A stretch of DNA of 64,000 nt from Pelomonas parva. Lineage in GTDB: Bacteria; Pseudomonadota; Gammaproteobacteria; Burkholderiales; Burkholderiaceae_C. The notes under the pieces were generated by a model. That model ran no database searches. It was given only the letters and a program-made list of their open reading frames with translations, and was not told the origin of the DNA. This document shows, one piece after another, positions 31,905 to 40,469 of the stretch. Position numbers and translations under genes: made by a program. The stretch is taken from assembly GCF_043555835.1 (NCBI RefSeq), contig NZ_JBIGHV010000011.1:1-64000 (forward strand). The letters are read 5' to 3'. Within the stretch, counting starts at the first letter, position 1. The number at the start of each line of letters is the position of its first letter.

Positions 31905-33016
31905 CAGAGTGGCGTGCCGATCTCGTGGCGATACCACTCGTGGAAGTGCTGCATGCCGTCTTCCATCGGGCTTTGATACGGCCCGGCTTCGTTGTCGCCG
32001 CGCATCATCAGCGCCTTGCGCCCGGCATCCATGCGCTCGGCGATCTCGTCGTCCTCCACGCAGGTTTCCATGTAGGCCGCCTGGTGCGCCTCGACGAAGT
32101 CGCGCTCGAAGGCGACGATTTCTTCGGGGTAGTAGAACTCGACGAGATTGACGGTCTTCTGCGGCGACACCGGGTGCAGCGTCGACACGACCAGCACATG
32201 CGGATACCACTCCACCATGATGTGCGGGTAGTAGGTCAGCCAGATCGCGCCCGACTCGGGCGGGCGGCCTTCGCGGTACTTCAGCAGCTCGTCGTGCCAG
32301 CGCTGATAGACCGGCGAGCCGGGGCGCTCCAGCTCCTTCTGCACGCCGACCGTCTGCACCGAGTGGTGCTTGCCGAACTCCCAGGCCAGGTCGTCGCAGC
32401 TGACGAAGCCGCCCAGGCCGGGGTGGAAGGGGCCGACGTGGTAGTCCTCCAGATAGACCTCGATGAAGGTCTTCCAGTTGTAGTTGCACTCGTGGACCTG
32501 GACCTTGTCGAGCACATAGCCGGAGAAGTCCAGCTGCGCACGCGGGCCCAATCGCTGCAGCTCGGCGGCGACGTCATGGCCGTTGGCCTCGAACAACAGG
32601 CCGTTCCACTCCTGAAGCGGGTAGCGGTTCAGGTGCAGGCAGGGGTCTTGCTCGAAATGTGGCGCCCCGATCAGCTCGCCCTGATGTGAATATGTCCAGC
32701 GGTGCAGCGGGCAGACGATGTTGGCCTGCGTGTTGCCGCGCCCGCGCAACATGACCGCCTGGCGGTGCCGGCAGACGTTGGAAAGCAGCTCGATGCCCTG
32801 GGCCGAGCGCACCAGCGCGCGGCCTTCGCCCTCCTGTGGCAGCGCGTAGTGGTCGCCGATTTCAGGGACAGCCAGTGCATGGCCGACATAGCGGGGCCCT
32901 CGCTGGAAGATGCTGGTCCGCTCGTGCTGGAACAGATCGTTATCGAAGTAGGCGCTCACCGGGAGCTGGGTCTGGCTGCGTTGTAGCGCCGAGACGGTAA
33001 GACTCAGGTCGGACAT
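31904..33016 (-). CDS. Rieske non-heme iron oxygenase, alpha-subunit type
   Basis: The 370-residue protein has a Rieske [2Fe-2S] site C82-x-H84...C102-P-L-H105 and, in the catalytic domain, the mononuclear iron ligands D191-Y-H193-x4-H198. This is the plan of ring-hydroxylating and related oxygenases. No beta subunit or reductase is encoded beside it. It leads the operon with an EamA transporter and a sulfurtransferase. The substrate is unknown. Relatives act on aromatic acids and quaternary amines. Confidence 0.87.
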   Translation of the reverse strand: MSDLSLTVSALQRSQTQLPVSAYFDNDLFQHERTSIFQRGPRYVGHALAVPEIGDHYALPQEGEGRALVRSAQGIELLSNVCRHRQAVMLRGRGNTQANIVCPLHRWTYSHQGELIGAPHFEQDPCLHLNRYPLQEWNGLLFEANGHDVAAELQRLGPRAQLDFSGYVLDKVQVHECNYNWKTFIEVYLEDYHVGPFHPGLGGFVSCDDLAWEFGKHHSVQTVGVQKELERPGSPVYQRWHDELLKYREGRPPESGAIWLTYYPHIMVEWYPHVLVVSTLHPVSPQKTVNLVEFYYPEEIVAFERDFVEAHQAAYMETCVEDDEIAERMDAGRKALMMRGDNEAGPYQSPMEDGMQHFHEWYRHEIGTPL

Positions 33017-33242
33017 GATCCAGGCGGGTCTTTCAGGGGAATGGGGTGCTGCGTCCCTCCGGCGCATCTCGTTGCCGAGTCGGCCAGGTTGCTTGGTGTG
33101 GAGGAGGCGGACCGCGCGCATGCACGGCCGCAGGAAGAGGGTCGGGATTCTACCCAGGGGCCGTCGCAATGGCGGCGCAAGGGCTTGGCGGGTCGGGGAT
33201 GTCCAGGCCCCGCTGACTACAATCGCCGTTTAGCGTTTCGAG

Positions 33243-33494
33243 ATGACCAAGACCTCCCCCCGCCCCAAGGCAGCCGCGTCAGACGGCAGCGAACCCAGCT
33301 ACGAGCAGGCGCTCGACGAACTGGAGCGCCTGGTGGCGGCCATGGAGGGGCAGCAGCTGCCGCTGGATCAGCTGCTGCAGAGCTACAAGCGCGGCGCCGA
33401 GCTGCTGGCCCTGTGCCGCGGCCGGCTGCAGGCGGTAGAGCAGCAGGTCAAGCTGCTCGACGGCGCAGAACTGAAGGCCTGGGAGGGCTCCTGA
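33243..33494 (+). CDS. xseB: Exodeoxyribonuclease VII small subunit
   Basis: The 83-residue protein has the XseB helical signature SYEQALDELERLVAAMEGQQLPLDQLLQ and a coiled tail. It assembles with XseA into a nuclease for single-stranded DNA. xseA is not in the window. It is followed after 3 bp by ispA and then dxs, an arrangement shared with E. coli and many proteobacteria. A -10 like TACAAT lies at 33218-33223; the rest of the 226-bp upstream space holds no gene. Confidence 0.95.
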   Translation: MTKTSPRPKAAASDGSEPSYEQALDELERLVAAMEGQQLPLDQLLQSYKRGAELLALCRGRLQAVEQQVKLLDGAELKAWEGS

Positions 33495-33497
33495 CAA

Positions 33498-34385
33498 ATG
33501 GATGCAAAGGACTTCGACCACTGGGTGGACACGTCCCTTTCGGCCTTCGAGGCGGCGCTGGACGGTCTCGTGCCCGCGTCTGCGCCCGCTGGCCTCGGCG
33601 AGGCGATGCGCTACGCAGTGCTGGGCGGTGGCAAGCGGCTGCGGCCGCTGCTGGTGCTGGCGAGCTGCGCGGCCGTCGGCGGCGACCGCTTCGCGGCGAT
33701 GCGTGCGGCCTGCGCGGTCGAGCTGATCCACGCCTATTCGCTGGTGCATGACGACATGCCCTGCATGGACAACGACGTCATGCGCCGCGGCAAGCCGACG
33801 ACGCATGTGGCCTTCGGCGAAGCCCAGGCCATGCTGGCGGGTGATGCCATGCAGGCCCTGGCCTTCGACGTGCTCACACCGGACGACGGCATCGCGCCCG
33901 CGCTGCAGGCCCGGCTTTGTGCGCTGCTGGCGCGCTCTTCCGGCTACGACGGCATGGCCGGCGGCCAGGCCATCGACCTGGCCAGCATCGGCAAGCAACT
34001 GGACGAATGCACGCTGCGCGACATGCATCGCCGCAAGACCGGCGTGCTGTTGCAGGCCAGCGTCGTGATGGGTGCCGCCTGCGGGCCGGCGTCCGCGCAG
34101 GCGACGCAGGCCTTGTCGGAATACGGCGCGGCGCTCGGCCTGGCGTTCCAGGTGGTCGACGACATCCTGGATGTGACCCAGGAATCGCACGTGCTGGGCA
34201 AGACCGCCGGCAAGGACCAGGACGCCAACAAGCCGACCTATGTCAGCGTGCTGGGCCTGGGTGCTGCGCGCACGCTGGCCCAGGACCTGCGCGCGCAAGC
34301 CAAACGGGCACTGGCCGCCACCGGCCTGGCCGACGTCAGCCATCTCAGCCTGCTGGCCGACTCCGTCGTCGAGCGCGTCAATTGA
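33498..34385 (+). CDS. ispA: Farnesyl diphosphate synthase
   Basis: IspA condenses isopentenyl diphosphate with dimethylallyl and geranyl diphosphate. The 295-residue protein has the first aspartate-rich motif D85-D-M-P-C-M-D91 and the second D221-D-I-L-D225, plus GGGKRLRP near residue 43. The insertion in the first motif (DDxxxxD) is the bacterial type II pattern. It lies between xseB and dxs in one operon. Confidence 0.95.
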   Translation: MDAKDFDHWVDTSLSAFEAALDGLVPASAPAGLGEAMRYAVLGGGKRLRPLLVLASCAAVGGDRFAAMRAACAVELIHAYSLVHDDMPCMDNDVMRRGKPTTHVAFGEAQAMLAGDAMQALAFDVLTPDDGIAPALQARLCALLARSSGYDGMAGGQAIDLASIGKQLDECTLRDMHRRKTGVLLQASVVMGAACGPASAQATQALSEYGAALGLAFQVVDDILDVTQESHVLGKTAGKDQDANKPTYVSVLGLGAARTLAQDLRAQAKRALAATGLADVSHLSLLADSVVERVN

Positions 34386-34396
34386 AGGGCATCGCC

Positions 34397-36289
34397 ATGG
34401 ACTACACGCTGCTGCACAGCATCGACAGCCCGGCCGACCTGCGCCGCCTGCCGCGCACCGACCTGAAGAAGGTCGCCGACGAGTTGCGGGCCTATGTGCT
34501 GGACAGCGTCTCCAAGACCGGCGGTCATCTGGGTTCCAACCTGGGCACCGTCGAGCTGACGGTGGCGCTGCACTATGTCTTCAACACACCGGAAGACCGG
34601 CTGGTGTGGGACGTGGGCCACCAGACCTACCCGCACAAGGTGCTGACGGGCCGCCGCGACCGCATGCCCAGCCTGCGCCAGATCGGCGGCATCAGCGGCT
34701 TCCCGCGCCGTGACGAGAGCGAGTACGACACCTTCGGCACCGGCCACTCGTCCACGTCGATTTCGGCGGCTCACGGCATGGCCATGGCGGCCAAGCTCAA
34801 GGGCGAGAGCCGCAAGGCCGTGGCCATCATCGGCGACGGCTCGATGACCGCCGGCATGGCCTTCGAGGCGCTGAACAACGCCGGCGTCGCCCACGGCGGC
34901 CTGCTGGGTGACGTGCTGGTCATCCTGAACGACAACGACATGTCGATCAGCCCGCCGGTCGGCGCGCTGAACAAATACCTGGCGCGGCTGATGAGCGGCA
35001 GCTTCTACGCCGCCGCGCGCGAAGGCGCCAAGAGCGTGCTGAAGAACACGCCGCTGTACGAGTTCGCGCGCAAGTTCGAGGAGCACACCAAGGGCATGGT
35101 CGTGCCGGGCACGATCTTCGAGGAGTTCGGCTTCAACTACGTCGGCCCCATCGACGGCCACGACCTGGACTCGCTGGTGCCCACGCTGGAGAACCTGCGC
35201 GACAAGAAGGGCCCGCAGTTCCTGCACATCGTCACCAAAAAGGGTTCGGGCTACAAGCTGGCCGAGGCCGACCCGGTCAAGTACCACGCCGCCGCTGGCA
35301 AGTTCGACCCGGCCGTGGGCTTCGTCAAGCCGGCCACGCCGGGCAAGCTCACCTTCACGCAGGTCTTTGGCGACTGGCTGTGCGACATGGCCGAGGCCGA
35401 CCCGCGCCTCGTCGGCATCACGCCGGCCATGCGCGAGGGTTCGGGCATGGTGGAGTTCCACAAGCGCTTCCCGCAGCGCTATCACGACGTCGGCATCGCC
35501 GAGCAGCATTCGGTCACCTTCGCCGCCGGCCTGGCCTGCGAGGGCATCAAGCCGGTTGTCGCGATCTACTCGACCTTCCTGCAGCGCGCCTACGACCAGA
35601 TGATCCACGACGTGGCCATCCAGAACCTGCCCGTGCTGTTCGCGCTGGACCGCGCCGGCTTGGTGGGTGCCGACGGCGCTACGCATGCTGGCAACTACGA
35701 CATCGCCTACACGCGCTGCATTCCCAACATGGCCGTGCTGACGCCGGCCGATGAGGACGAATGCCGCCAGGCGCTGTACACGGGTTTCATGCACAACGGC
35801 CCGGTGACCGTGCGCTACCCGCGTGGCGCAGGCGCAGGCGTCGTGCCGGTGAAGGCCATGACGGCCCAGGCCTGGGGCAAGGGTGAAGTCAGGCGCCAGG
35901 GCCAAGGCATCGCCATCCTGGCCTTCGGCACGCTGCTCTACCCGGCGCTGCAAGCCGCCGAGCGCCTGGATGCGACGGTCGCCAACATGCGCTTCGTCAA
36001 GCCGCTGGACGCCGTGCTGGTGGCCGAGCTGGCCCGCACACACGACGCCATCGTCACCGTCGAGGACGGCTGCATCATGGGCGGCGCCGGCAGTGCCGTC
36101 ACCGAGGCTTTGAACGCCGCCGGCCTGAACGTGCCGGTGTTGCAACTGGGCCTGCCCGACGAGTTCGTCGAGCACGGCGACGTGGCCAAGCTGATGAGCC
36201 TGTGCGGCCTGGACGCCGCCGGCATCGAGGCCAGCATCGTCAAGCGCTTCGGCGCCAAGCCTACGGTCGTCCGCGCCGCAGTGCGTTGA
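34397..36289 (+). CDS. dxs: 1-deoxy-D-xylulose-5-phosphate synthase
   Basis: Dxs makes DXP from pyruvate and glyceraldehyde 3-phosphate, the first step of the MEP isoprenoid pathway that feeds IspA upstream. The 630-residue protein has the thiamine diphosphate site GDGSMTAGMAFEALNNAG starting at residue 146, the early KTGGHLGSNLGTVELT, and a transketolase-type C-terminal half. ATG 34397 is 11 bp after the ispA stop. The 3' end overlaps the end of the convergent lysR-type gene by 29 bp. Confidence 0.96.
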   Translation: MDYTLLHSIDSPADLRRLPRTDLKKVADELRAYVLDSVSKTGGHLGSNLGTVELTVALHYVFNTPEDRLVWDVGHQTYPHKVLTGRRDRMPSLRQIGGISGFPRRDESEYDTFGTGHSSTSISAAHGMAMAAKLKGESRKAVAIIGDGSMTAGMAFEALNNAGVAHGGLLGDVLVILNDNDMSISPPVGALNKYLARLMSGSFYAAAREGAKSVLKNTPLYEFARKFEEHTKGMVVPGTIFEEFGFNYVGPIDGHDLDSLVPTLENLRDKKGPQFLHIVTKKGSGYKLAEADPVKYHAAAGKFDPAVGFVKPATPGKLTFTQVFGDWLCDMAEADPRLVGITPAMREGSGMVEFHKRFPQRYHDVGIAEQHSVTFAAGLACEGIKPVVAIYSTFLQRAYDQMIHDVAIQNLPVLFALDRAGLVGADGATHAGNYDIAYTRCIPNMAVLTPADEDECRQALYTGFMHNGPVTVRYPRGAGAGVVPVKAMTAQAWGKGEVRRQGQGIAILAFGTLLYPALQAAERLDATVANMRFVKPLDAVLVAELARTHDAIVTVEDGCIMGGAGSAVTEALNAAGLNVPVLQLGLPDEFVEHGDVAKLMSLCGLDAAGIEASIVKRFGAKPTVVRAAVR

Positions 36290-37145
36290 GCAAGTCGTCG
36301 ACCAGCGGCTGCGCCGGTCGATGCAGGGGAATCAGCGCCGACACCCGGTAGGGAATCGAGACGGTCAGCGGCCGCACCGCCAGACCGGATCCCGCGCAAG
36401 CTGCCGCAGTCAGCGGATTGACGATGGCCACGCCCAGGCCTGCGCGTACCAGTTCGCAGACGGCCACCGCGCTGTGCGTCTGCAAGCGCAACCGCCGTTG
36501 CACGCCGACCGCATCGAACCGGGCATCGATTTCACGTCGGTAGGGGTCGTCCTCGGCCAGGCTGATGAAGTCCAGGCCGGCGAAGTCCTTCAGCGCCAGC
36601 CGCCTGCGCGATACGAGCGCATGGCCGGCCGGCAGCACGGCCACTTCGTCGGCCTCCAGCACCGGCTCCACGCGCACGCCGGGCAGTGGCGTCGCCTGCT
36701 CGGCCAGGCCCAGGTCGAAGCGTTGCTCGCCCATCCAGGCCTCCAGCAGCGGCGGTTCGGCGGGCGTGATGGAGACGCGCGCAGCGGGGTGCTCGCCCAG
36801 CAGAGCCGCCAGCGCGCCGGGCAGCAGCGCATGGCTCAACGCCGGCAGGCTCAGCACGCTCAGTGCCGTGTCCTCGGCCCGCCCCAGCGCCTTGGCCCGC
36901 TCGATGACGCGGGCCAGCCCCTGGAAGCTGCGCTCCACCTCGTCGAACAAGGTGCACGCGCGCGCCGTCGCCTTCAGCCGGCCGCGCTCGCGCTCGAACA
37001 GCGCGTAGCCCAGCAACTGCTCCAGCCGGGCCAGGTCGCGGCTCAGCGTGGGCTGGGACGTGTACAGCAGCGCGGCCGCGCCGGTGACGCTGCCGGCCGT
37101 CATGACGGCGCGGAAGACTTCGATGTGGCGGTGCTGGATATCCAT
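36261..37145 (-). CDS. lysR: LysR family regulator divergent from lysA, probable LysR
   Basis: The 294-residue protein starts at ATG 37145 with a winged-helix domain (HIEVFRAVMTAGSVTGAAALL, then TSQPTLSRDLARLEQLLG) and has a LysR effector domain from about residue 90. It is divergent from lysA, as LysR is in E. coli, where it activates lysA when diaminopimelate is present and lysine is low. A 14-bp palindrome lies between the two genes. The gene symbol rests on this layout and on overall likeness. Confidence 0.82.
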   Translation of the reverse strand: MDIQHRHIEVFRAVMTAGSVTGAAALLYTSQPTLSRDLARLEQLLGYALFERERGRLKATARACTLFDEVERSFQGLARVIERAKALGRAEDTALSVLSLPALSHALLPGALAALLGEHPAARVSITPAEPPLLEAWMGEQRFDLGLAEQATPLPGVRVEPVLEADEVAVLPAGHALVSRRRLALKDFAGLDFISLAEDDPYRREIDARFDAVGVQRRLRLQTHSAVAVCELVRAGLGVAIVNPLTAAACAGSGLAVRPLTVSIPYRVSALIPLHRPAQPLVDDLLNALRRGRP

Positions 37146-37168
37146 ATCAGGAATGGATTGTCCAACGA

Positions 37169-37182
37169 CAAATTGCAATTTG
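37169..37182. promoter_or_regulatory. Palindrome in the lysR-lysA spacer
   Basis: CAAATTGCAATTTG is a perfect 14-bp palindrome in the 70-bp gap between divergent lysR and lysA. It contains a T-N11-A arrangement, as expected of a LysR-type binding site. Confidence 0.6.
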
Positions 37183-37215
37183 ATTGAATGGCCGCCGCCC
37201 GGCATGCTGCGCAGC

Positions 37216-38460
37216 ATGACCAAGCCCCTGCCTTCCGCCCTGACCCCCGCCTGCCTGCAAGCCCTGGTTGCCGAACACGGCACGCCGCTGTGGGTCTACG
37301 ACGCCGCCACCATCCGCGCCCGCGCCGCGTCGCTGCAGCAGTTCGATGTGGTCCGCTTCGCGCAGAAGGCCTGCTCCAACATCCATGTGCTGAAGCTGCT
37401 GCGCGAGGCTGGTGTCAAGGTCGATTCGGTCTCGCGTGGCGAGATCCTGCGCGCGCTGGCGGCGGGCTACACCGCCGGCGGCGACGAGATCGTCTTCACC
37501 GCCGACCTGCTGGACCACGCGACGCTGGCGACGGTCGTGGAGCACCGCATCCCCGTCAACGCCGGCTCCATCGACATGCTCCACCAGTTGGGCCAAGCAT
37601 CGCCGGGCCATGCGGTCTGGCTGCGCATCAACCCCGGCTTCGGCCATGGCCACAGCCACAAGACCAACACCGGCGGTGAGCACAGCAAGCACGGCATCTG
37701 GCACACCGATCTGCCCGAGGCGCTGGCCGCCATCCGTGAAGGCGGCCTCAAGCTGGTAGGCCTGCACATGCACATCGGCTCGGGCGTGGACTACGGCCAC
37801 CTGGCCCAGGTCGGCGAGGCCATGGTGGGCCTGGTGCGCCAGACGGTCGCGGCGGGTCACGACCTGCATGCGATCTCCGCCGGCGGCGGGCTGTCGATTC
37901 CCTACCGCGAGGGCGACGCCGGCATCGATGTCGACCACTATTTCGGCCTCTGGGACACCGCGCGCCGCGACGCCGAGGCGCTCGTGGGTCACAAGCTGAC
38001 GCTGGAGCTGGAGCCGGGCCGCTACCTCGTCGCCGAAAGCGCGGTGCTGCTGGCCGAGGTGAGGGCGGTGAAGAACGCCGGCGCCAACAACTTCGTGCTG
38101 GTGGACGCCGGCTTCAACGAATTGATGCGCCCGGCCATGTACGGCAGCTTCCATGCGATGACGCTGCTGCCGCGCGATGGCGTGGCGCGGCCGGTGCGGG
38201 AGTCGGTCGTGGCCGGTCCCTTGTGCGAGTCGGGCGACGTGTTCACGCAAGCGGCCGGCGGCGAGGTGCTGACACGCGCGCTGCCCGAGGCGCAGGTCGG
38301 CGACCTGCTGGTCATCCACGACGCCGGGGCTTACGGCGCGTCCATGTCCAGCAACTACAACAGCCGTCCGCTGGCGGCTGAGGTGCTGGTGGACGGTGAG
38401 GCGTCGAGGCTGATCCGCCGCCGCCAGACGGTCGAGGAATTGCTCACGCTCGAAGCTTGA
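37216..38460 (+). CDS. lysA: Diaminopimelate decarboxylase
   Basis: LysA makes lysine from meso-diaminopimelate using pyridoxal phosphate. The 414-residue protein is of the E. coli type: FDVVRFAQKACSNIHVLK holds the cofactor lysine K51, and GPLCESGDVF near residue 336 holds the active-site cysteine of the partner subunit. HMHIGSG and GGGLSIPY are typical. An alternative ATG four codons upstream is possible. Control by the divergent LysR gene is likely. Confidence 0.95.
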   Translation: MTKPLPSALTPACLQALVAEHGTPLWVYDAATIRARAASLQQFDVVRFAQKACSNIHVLKLLREAGVKVDSVSRGEILRALAAGYTAGGDEIVFTADLLDHATLATVVEHRIPVNAGSIDMLHQLGQASPGHAVWLRINPGFGHGHSHKTNTGGEHSKHGIWHTDLPEALAAIREGGLKLVGLHMHIGSGVDYGHLAQVGEAMVGLVRQTVAAGHDLHAISAGGGLSIPYREGDAGIDVDHYFGLWDTARRDAEALVGHKLTLELEPGRYLVAESAVLLAEVRAVKNAGANNFVLVDAGFNELMRPAMYGSFHAMTLLPRDGVARPVRESVVAGPLCESGDVFTQAAGGEVLTRALPEAQVGDLLVIHDAGAYGASMSSNYNSRPLAAEVLVDGEASRLIRRRQTVEELLTLEA

Positions 38461-38520
38461 TCCGCAGCGGCGCTGCCAGCCGCTGGGCACGTTAGCTCCA
38501 AGTCCGGTCATCATCCGGGC

Positions 38521-39651
38521 ATGAAACTCGTTCCAATTCAACAAGTTGGCGGCCATATCAAGGCCGGGGCGACCCTGCCTTTCGGGGTCCGTGACGCCGA
38601 GGGCAAGCTGCTGCTGGCCAAGGGCCAATCGGTGCCCAACGAGCAGATGCGCGAGGCGCTGCTGAGTCGCGGTGTCTTCGTCGACATGGACGAGTTGCGC
38701 GACGCCTCCAAGCGCGGCAATGACGATGGCACCGGCGGCGAGGACTTCTTTGCGCGCTGGGAGGCGCTGCAGACGCGGCTTTCCGTGCTGCTGCGCGCGC
38801 CGCAGGAGCCGCTGTTCCTGGCGCGCGTGAAGGAGTGCGCCGGCCAGCTCATCGCCTGGGCCGAGCGCTTCCCCGACCAGCTGCTGTTCGTCGTCATCCA
38901 GCACGACCACAGCCGCCACGAGGTCTACGGCCTGGCCCACCTGCTGCACTCGGCTGCCGTCTGCGCGCTGTTGTCGCGCCGGCTGGGCTGGGCGCCGGAG
39001 CGACAGAAGAGCCTGGTCGGCGCCGCGCTGACGATGAACCTGTCCATCATCGACCTGCAAGGCCGCCTGGCCTCGCGCGGCGGCCGGCTGCTGCCGCCGC
39101 AGCGCGCGGCCATCGACCGTCACCCGGACGAGGCCGTGGCCTGGCTGCGCAACGCCGGCCTGGACGACACCGAATGGCTGAGCGCCGTCGCCCAGCACCA
39201 CGAACAACCGGGCGGCGGCGGCTATCCCCAGCACCTCGCCGAGCCGGGCGAGACCTCGCAGCTGCTGCGCCTCGTAGACGTCTTCCTTGCGAAGCTGGCC
39301 AGTCGCGGCGGCCGCCTGGGCCTGCCGGCGCCGCAGGCGGCCAAGGCGCTCTACACCGGCAGCAACGGCCACACCTTCGCCGCGCTGCTCGTCAAGGAAT
39401 TGGGGATGTTCCCGCCGGGCACGCTGGTTAAGCTCGCGAGCGGCGAAATCGCCGTCGTCGTGCGACGCGGCACCACAGGCAACACACCGATCGTCAGCGC
39501 CGTTATGAATCGTCGCGGAGATGCCTTAGGCTCGCCGGTCCGGCGCGACACCGCGTCGGCCGAGCATGCGATCACTGGCCTGGTCGCGGCGCAGCAGTTG
39601 CGCGTGCAGCTCACGCCGCACAAGCTCTACGACCGCCGCTACGAGGCTTAG
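38521..39651 (+). CDS. HD-GYP-like protein with degenerate metal site
   Basis: The 376-residue protein has an N-terminal region of about 60 residues resembling the DUF3391-like leader of HD-GYP proteins, and an HD-GYP-like core. The GYP part is present as HHEQPGGGGYP near residue 227. The expected HD pair reads AALTMNLSII where AALLHDIG would stand, so the metal ligands are missing. It is probably a c-di-GMP sensor or an inactive relative rather than a phosphodiesterase. It stands alone after lysA. Confidence 0.75.
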   Translation: MKLVPIQQVGGHIKAGATLPFGVRDAEGKLLLAKGQSVPNEQMREALLSRGVFVDMDELRDASKRGNDDGTGGEDFFARWEALQTRLSVLLRAPQEPLFLARVKECAGQLIAWAERFPDQLLFVVIQHDHSRHEVYGLAHLLHSAAVCALLSRRLGWAPERQKSLVGAALTMNLSIIDLQGRLASRGGRLLPPQRAAIDRHPDEAVAWLRNAGLDDTEWLSAVAQHHEQPGGGGYPQHLAEPGETSQLLRLVDVFLAKLASRGGRLGLPAPQAAKALYTGSNGHTFAALLVKELGMFPPGTLVKLASGEIAVVVRRGTTGNTPIVSAVMNRRGDALGSPVRRDTASAEHAITGLVAAQQLRVQLTPHKLYDRRYEA

Positions 39652-39696
39652 TCAATGGCCCTCGATAGCCTGAATCAATAACACCGATTTGATAAA

Positions 39697-39729
39697 AGTT
39701 TTCAACTGAAAACTCTTCGTCGATATAGT
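39697..39729 (+). promoter_or_regulatory. ahpC promoter with inverted repeat
   Basis: TTCAAC (39701-39706) and TATAGT (39724-39729) are 17 bp apart, a good sigma-70 promoter ending 37 bp before the ahpC start. The -35 lies inside a 7-bp inverted repeat AGTTTTC/GAAAACT (39697-39703 and 39708-39714). An ATAG-N7-CAAT at 39665-39679 upstream is a partial match to an OxyR site. Confidence 0.5.
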
Positions 39730-39766
39730 TCTACTCATCCCATCCACCCACCCCCACGGAGCACTC

Positions 39767-40330
39767 ATGTCCCTGATCAACACCCAAGTCCAGCCCTTCA
39801 AGACCGAAGCCTTCCACAACGGCAAGTTCATCACCGTCAGCGACGAGACGCTGAAGGGCAAGTGGTCCGTGCTGATCTTCATGCCGGCCGCCTTCACGTT
39901 CAACTGCCCGACCGAAGTGGAAGACGCGGCCGACAGCTACGCCGAGTTCCAGAAGATGGGCGCCGAGGTCTACATCGTCACGACCGACACGCACTTCTCG
40001 CACAAGGTCTGGCACGAGACCTCGCCGGCCGTCGGCAAGGCCAAGTTCCCGCTGGTGGGCGACCCGACCCACACGCTGACCAATGCCTTCGGCGTGCACA
40101 TCCCCGAAGAAGGCCTGGCGTTGCGCGGCACCTTCGTCATCAATCCCGAAGGCATCATCAAGACGGCCGAGATCCACTCCAACGAGATCGCCCGTGACGT
40201 GTCGGAAACGCTGCGCAAGCTGAAGGCTGCCCAGTACACCGCCGCTCACCCCGGCCAGGTCTGCCCGGCCAAGTGGAAGGAAGGCGCTGCCACGATCGCC
40301 CCGTCGCTGGACCTCGTCGGCAAGATCTAA
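39767..40330 (+). CDS. ahpC: Alkyl hydroperoxide reductase peroxiredoxin AhpC
   Basis: AhpC reduces organic peroxides and H2O2. The 187-residue protein is a typical 2-Cys peroxiredoxin: peroxidatic C47 in FTFNCPTE and resolving C166 in GQVCPAKW, with the full C-terminal tail. It is reduced by AhpF, encoded 139 bp downstream. The gap between them holds two hairpins. Confidence 0.97.
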   Translation: MSLINTQVQPFKTEAFHNGKFITVSDETLKGKWSVLIFMPAAFTFNCPTEVEDAADSYAEFQKMGAEVYIVTTDTHFSHKVWHETSPAVGKAKFPLVGDPTHTLTNAFGVHIPEEGLALRGTFVINPEGIIKTAEIHSNEIARDVSETLRKLKAAQYTAAHPGQVCPAKWKEGAATIAPSLDLVGKI

Positions 40331-40347
40331 CAGCCGTGCTGTTTGCG

Positions 40348-40373
40348 AGGAGCCCGGGAGGGCTCCTTCCTTC
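40348..40373 (+). terminator. Hairpin just after ahpC
   Basis: An 8-bp perfect stem (40348-40355 with 40360-40367) closes a 4-nt loop 18 bp after the ahpC stop and is followed by CCTTCC. The stem fits an intrinsic terminator or attenuator, although the T run is weak. It may make ahpC more abundant than ahpF. Confidence 0.5.
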
Positions 40374-40391
40374 CGCAGAGCCTCACGGGTT

Positions 40392-40431
40392 CTGCTGAAA
40401 GTGCCTCCGCCCCTGGGGACCCTTTCAGCAG
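40392..40431 (+). repeat. Inverted repeat before ahpF
   Basis: CTGCTGAAAG (40392-40401) and CTTTCAGCAG (40422-40431) are perfect 10-bp arms with a 20-nt loop. They lie between the ahpC hairpin and the ahpF start, so a role in mRNA processing or attenuation is possible. Confidence 0.55.
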
Positions 40432-40469
40432 TGGCCTCTCTCGCCACGCCTCACTGAAAGGACCTCACC

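Noticed and set aside
34238..36175. Open frame of 645 codons on the minus strand
   Set aside because: It lies entirely antisense to dxs, whose protein is fully conserved.
37147..39372. Open frame of 741 codons on the minus strand
   Set aside because: It is antisense to lysA and the HD-GYP-like gene, with no recognisable domain and biased composition.
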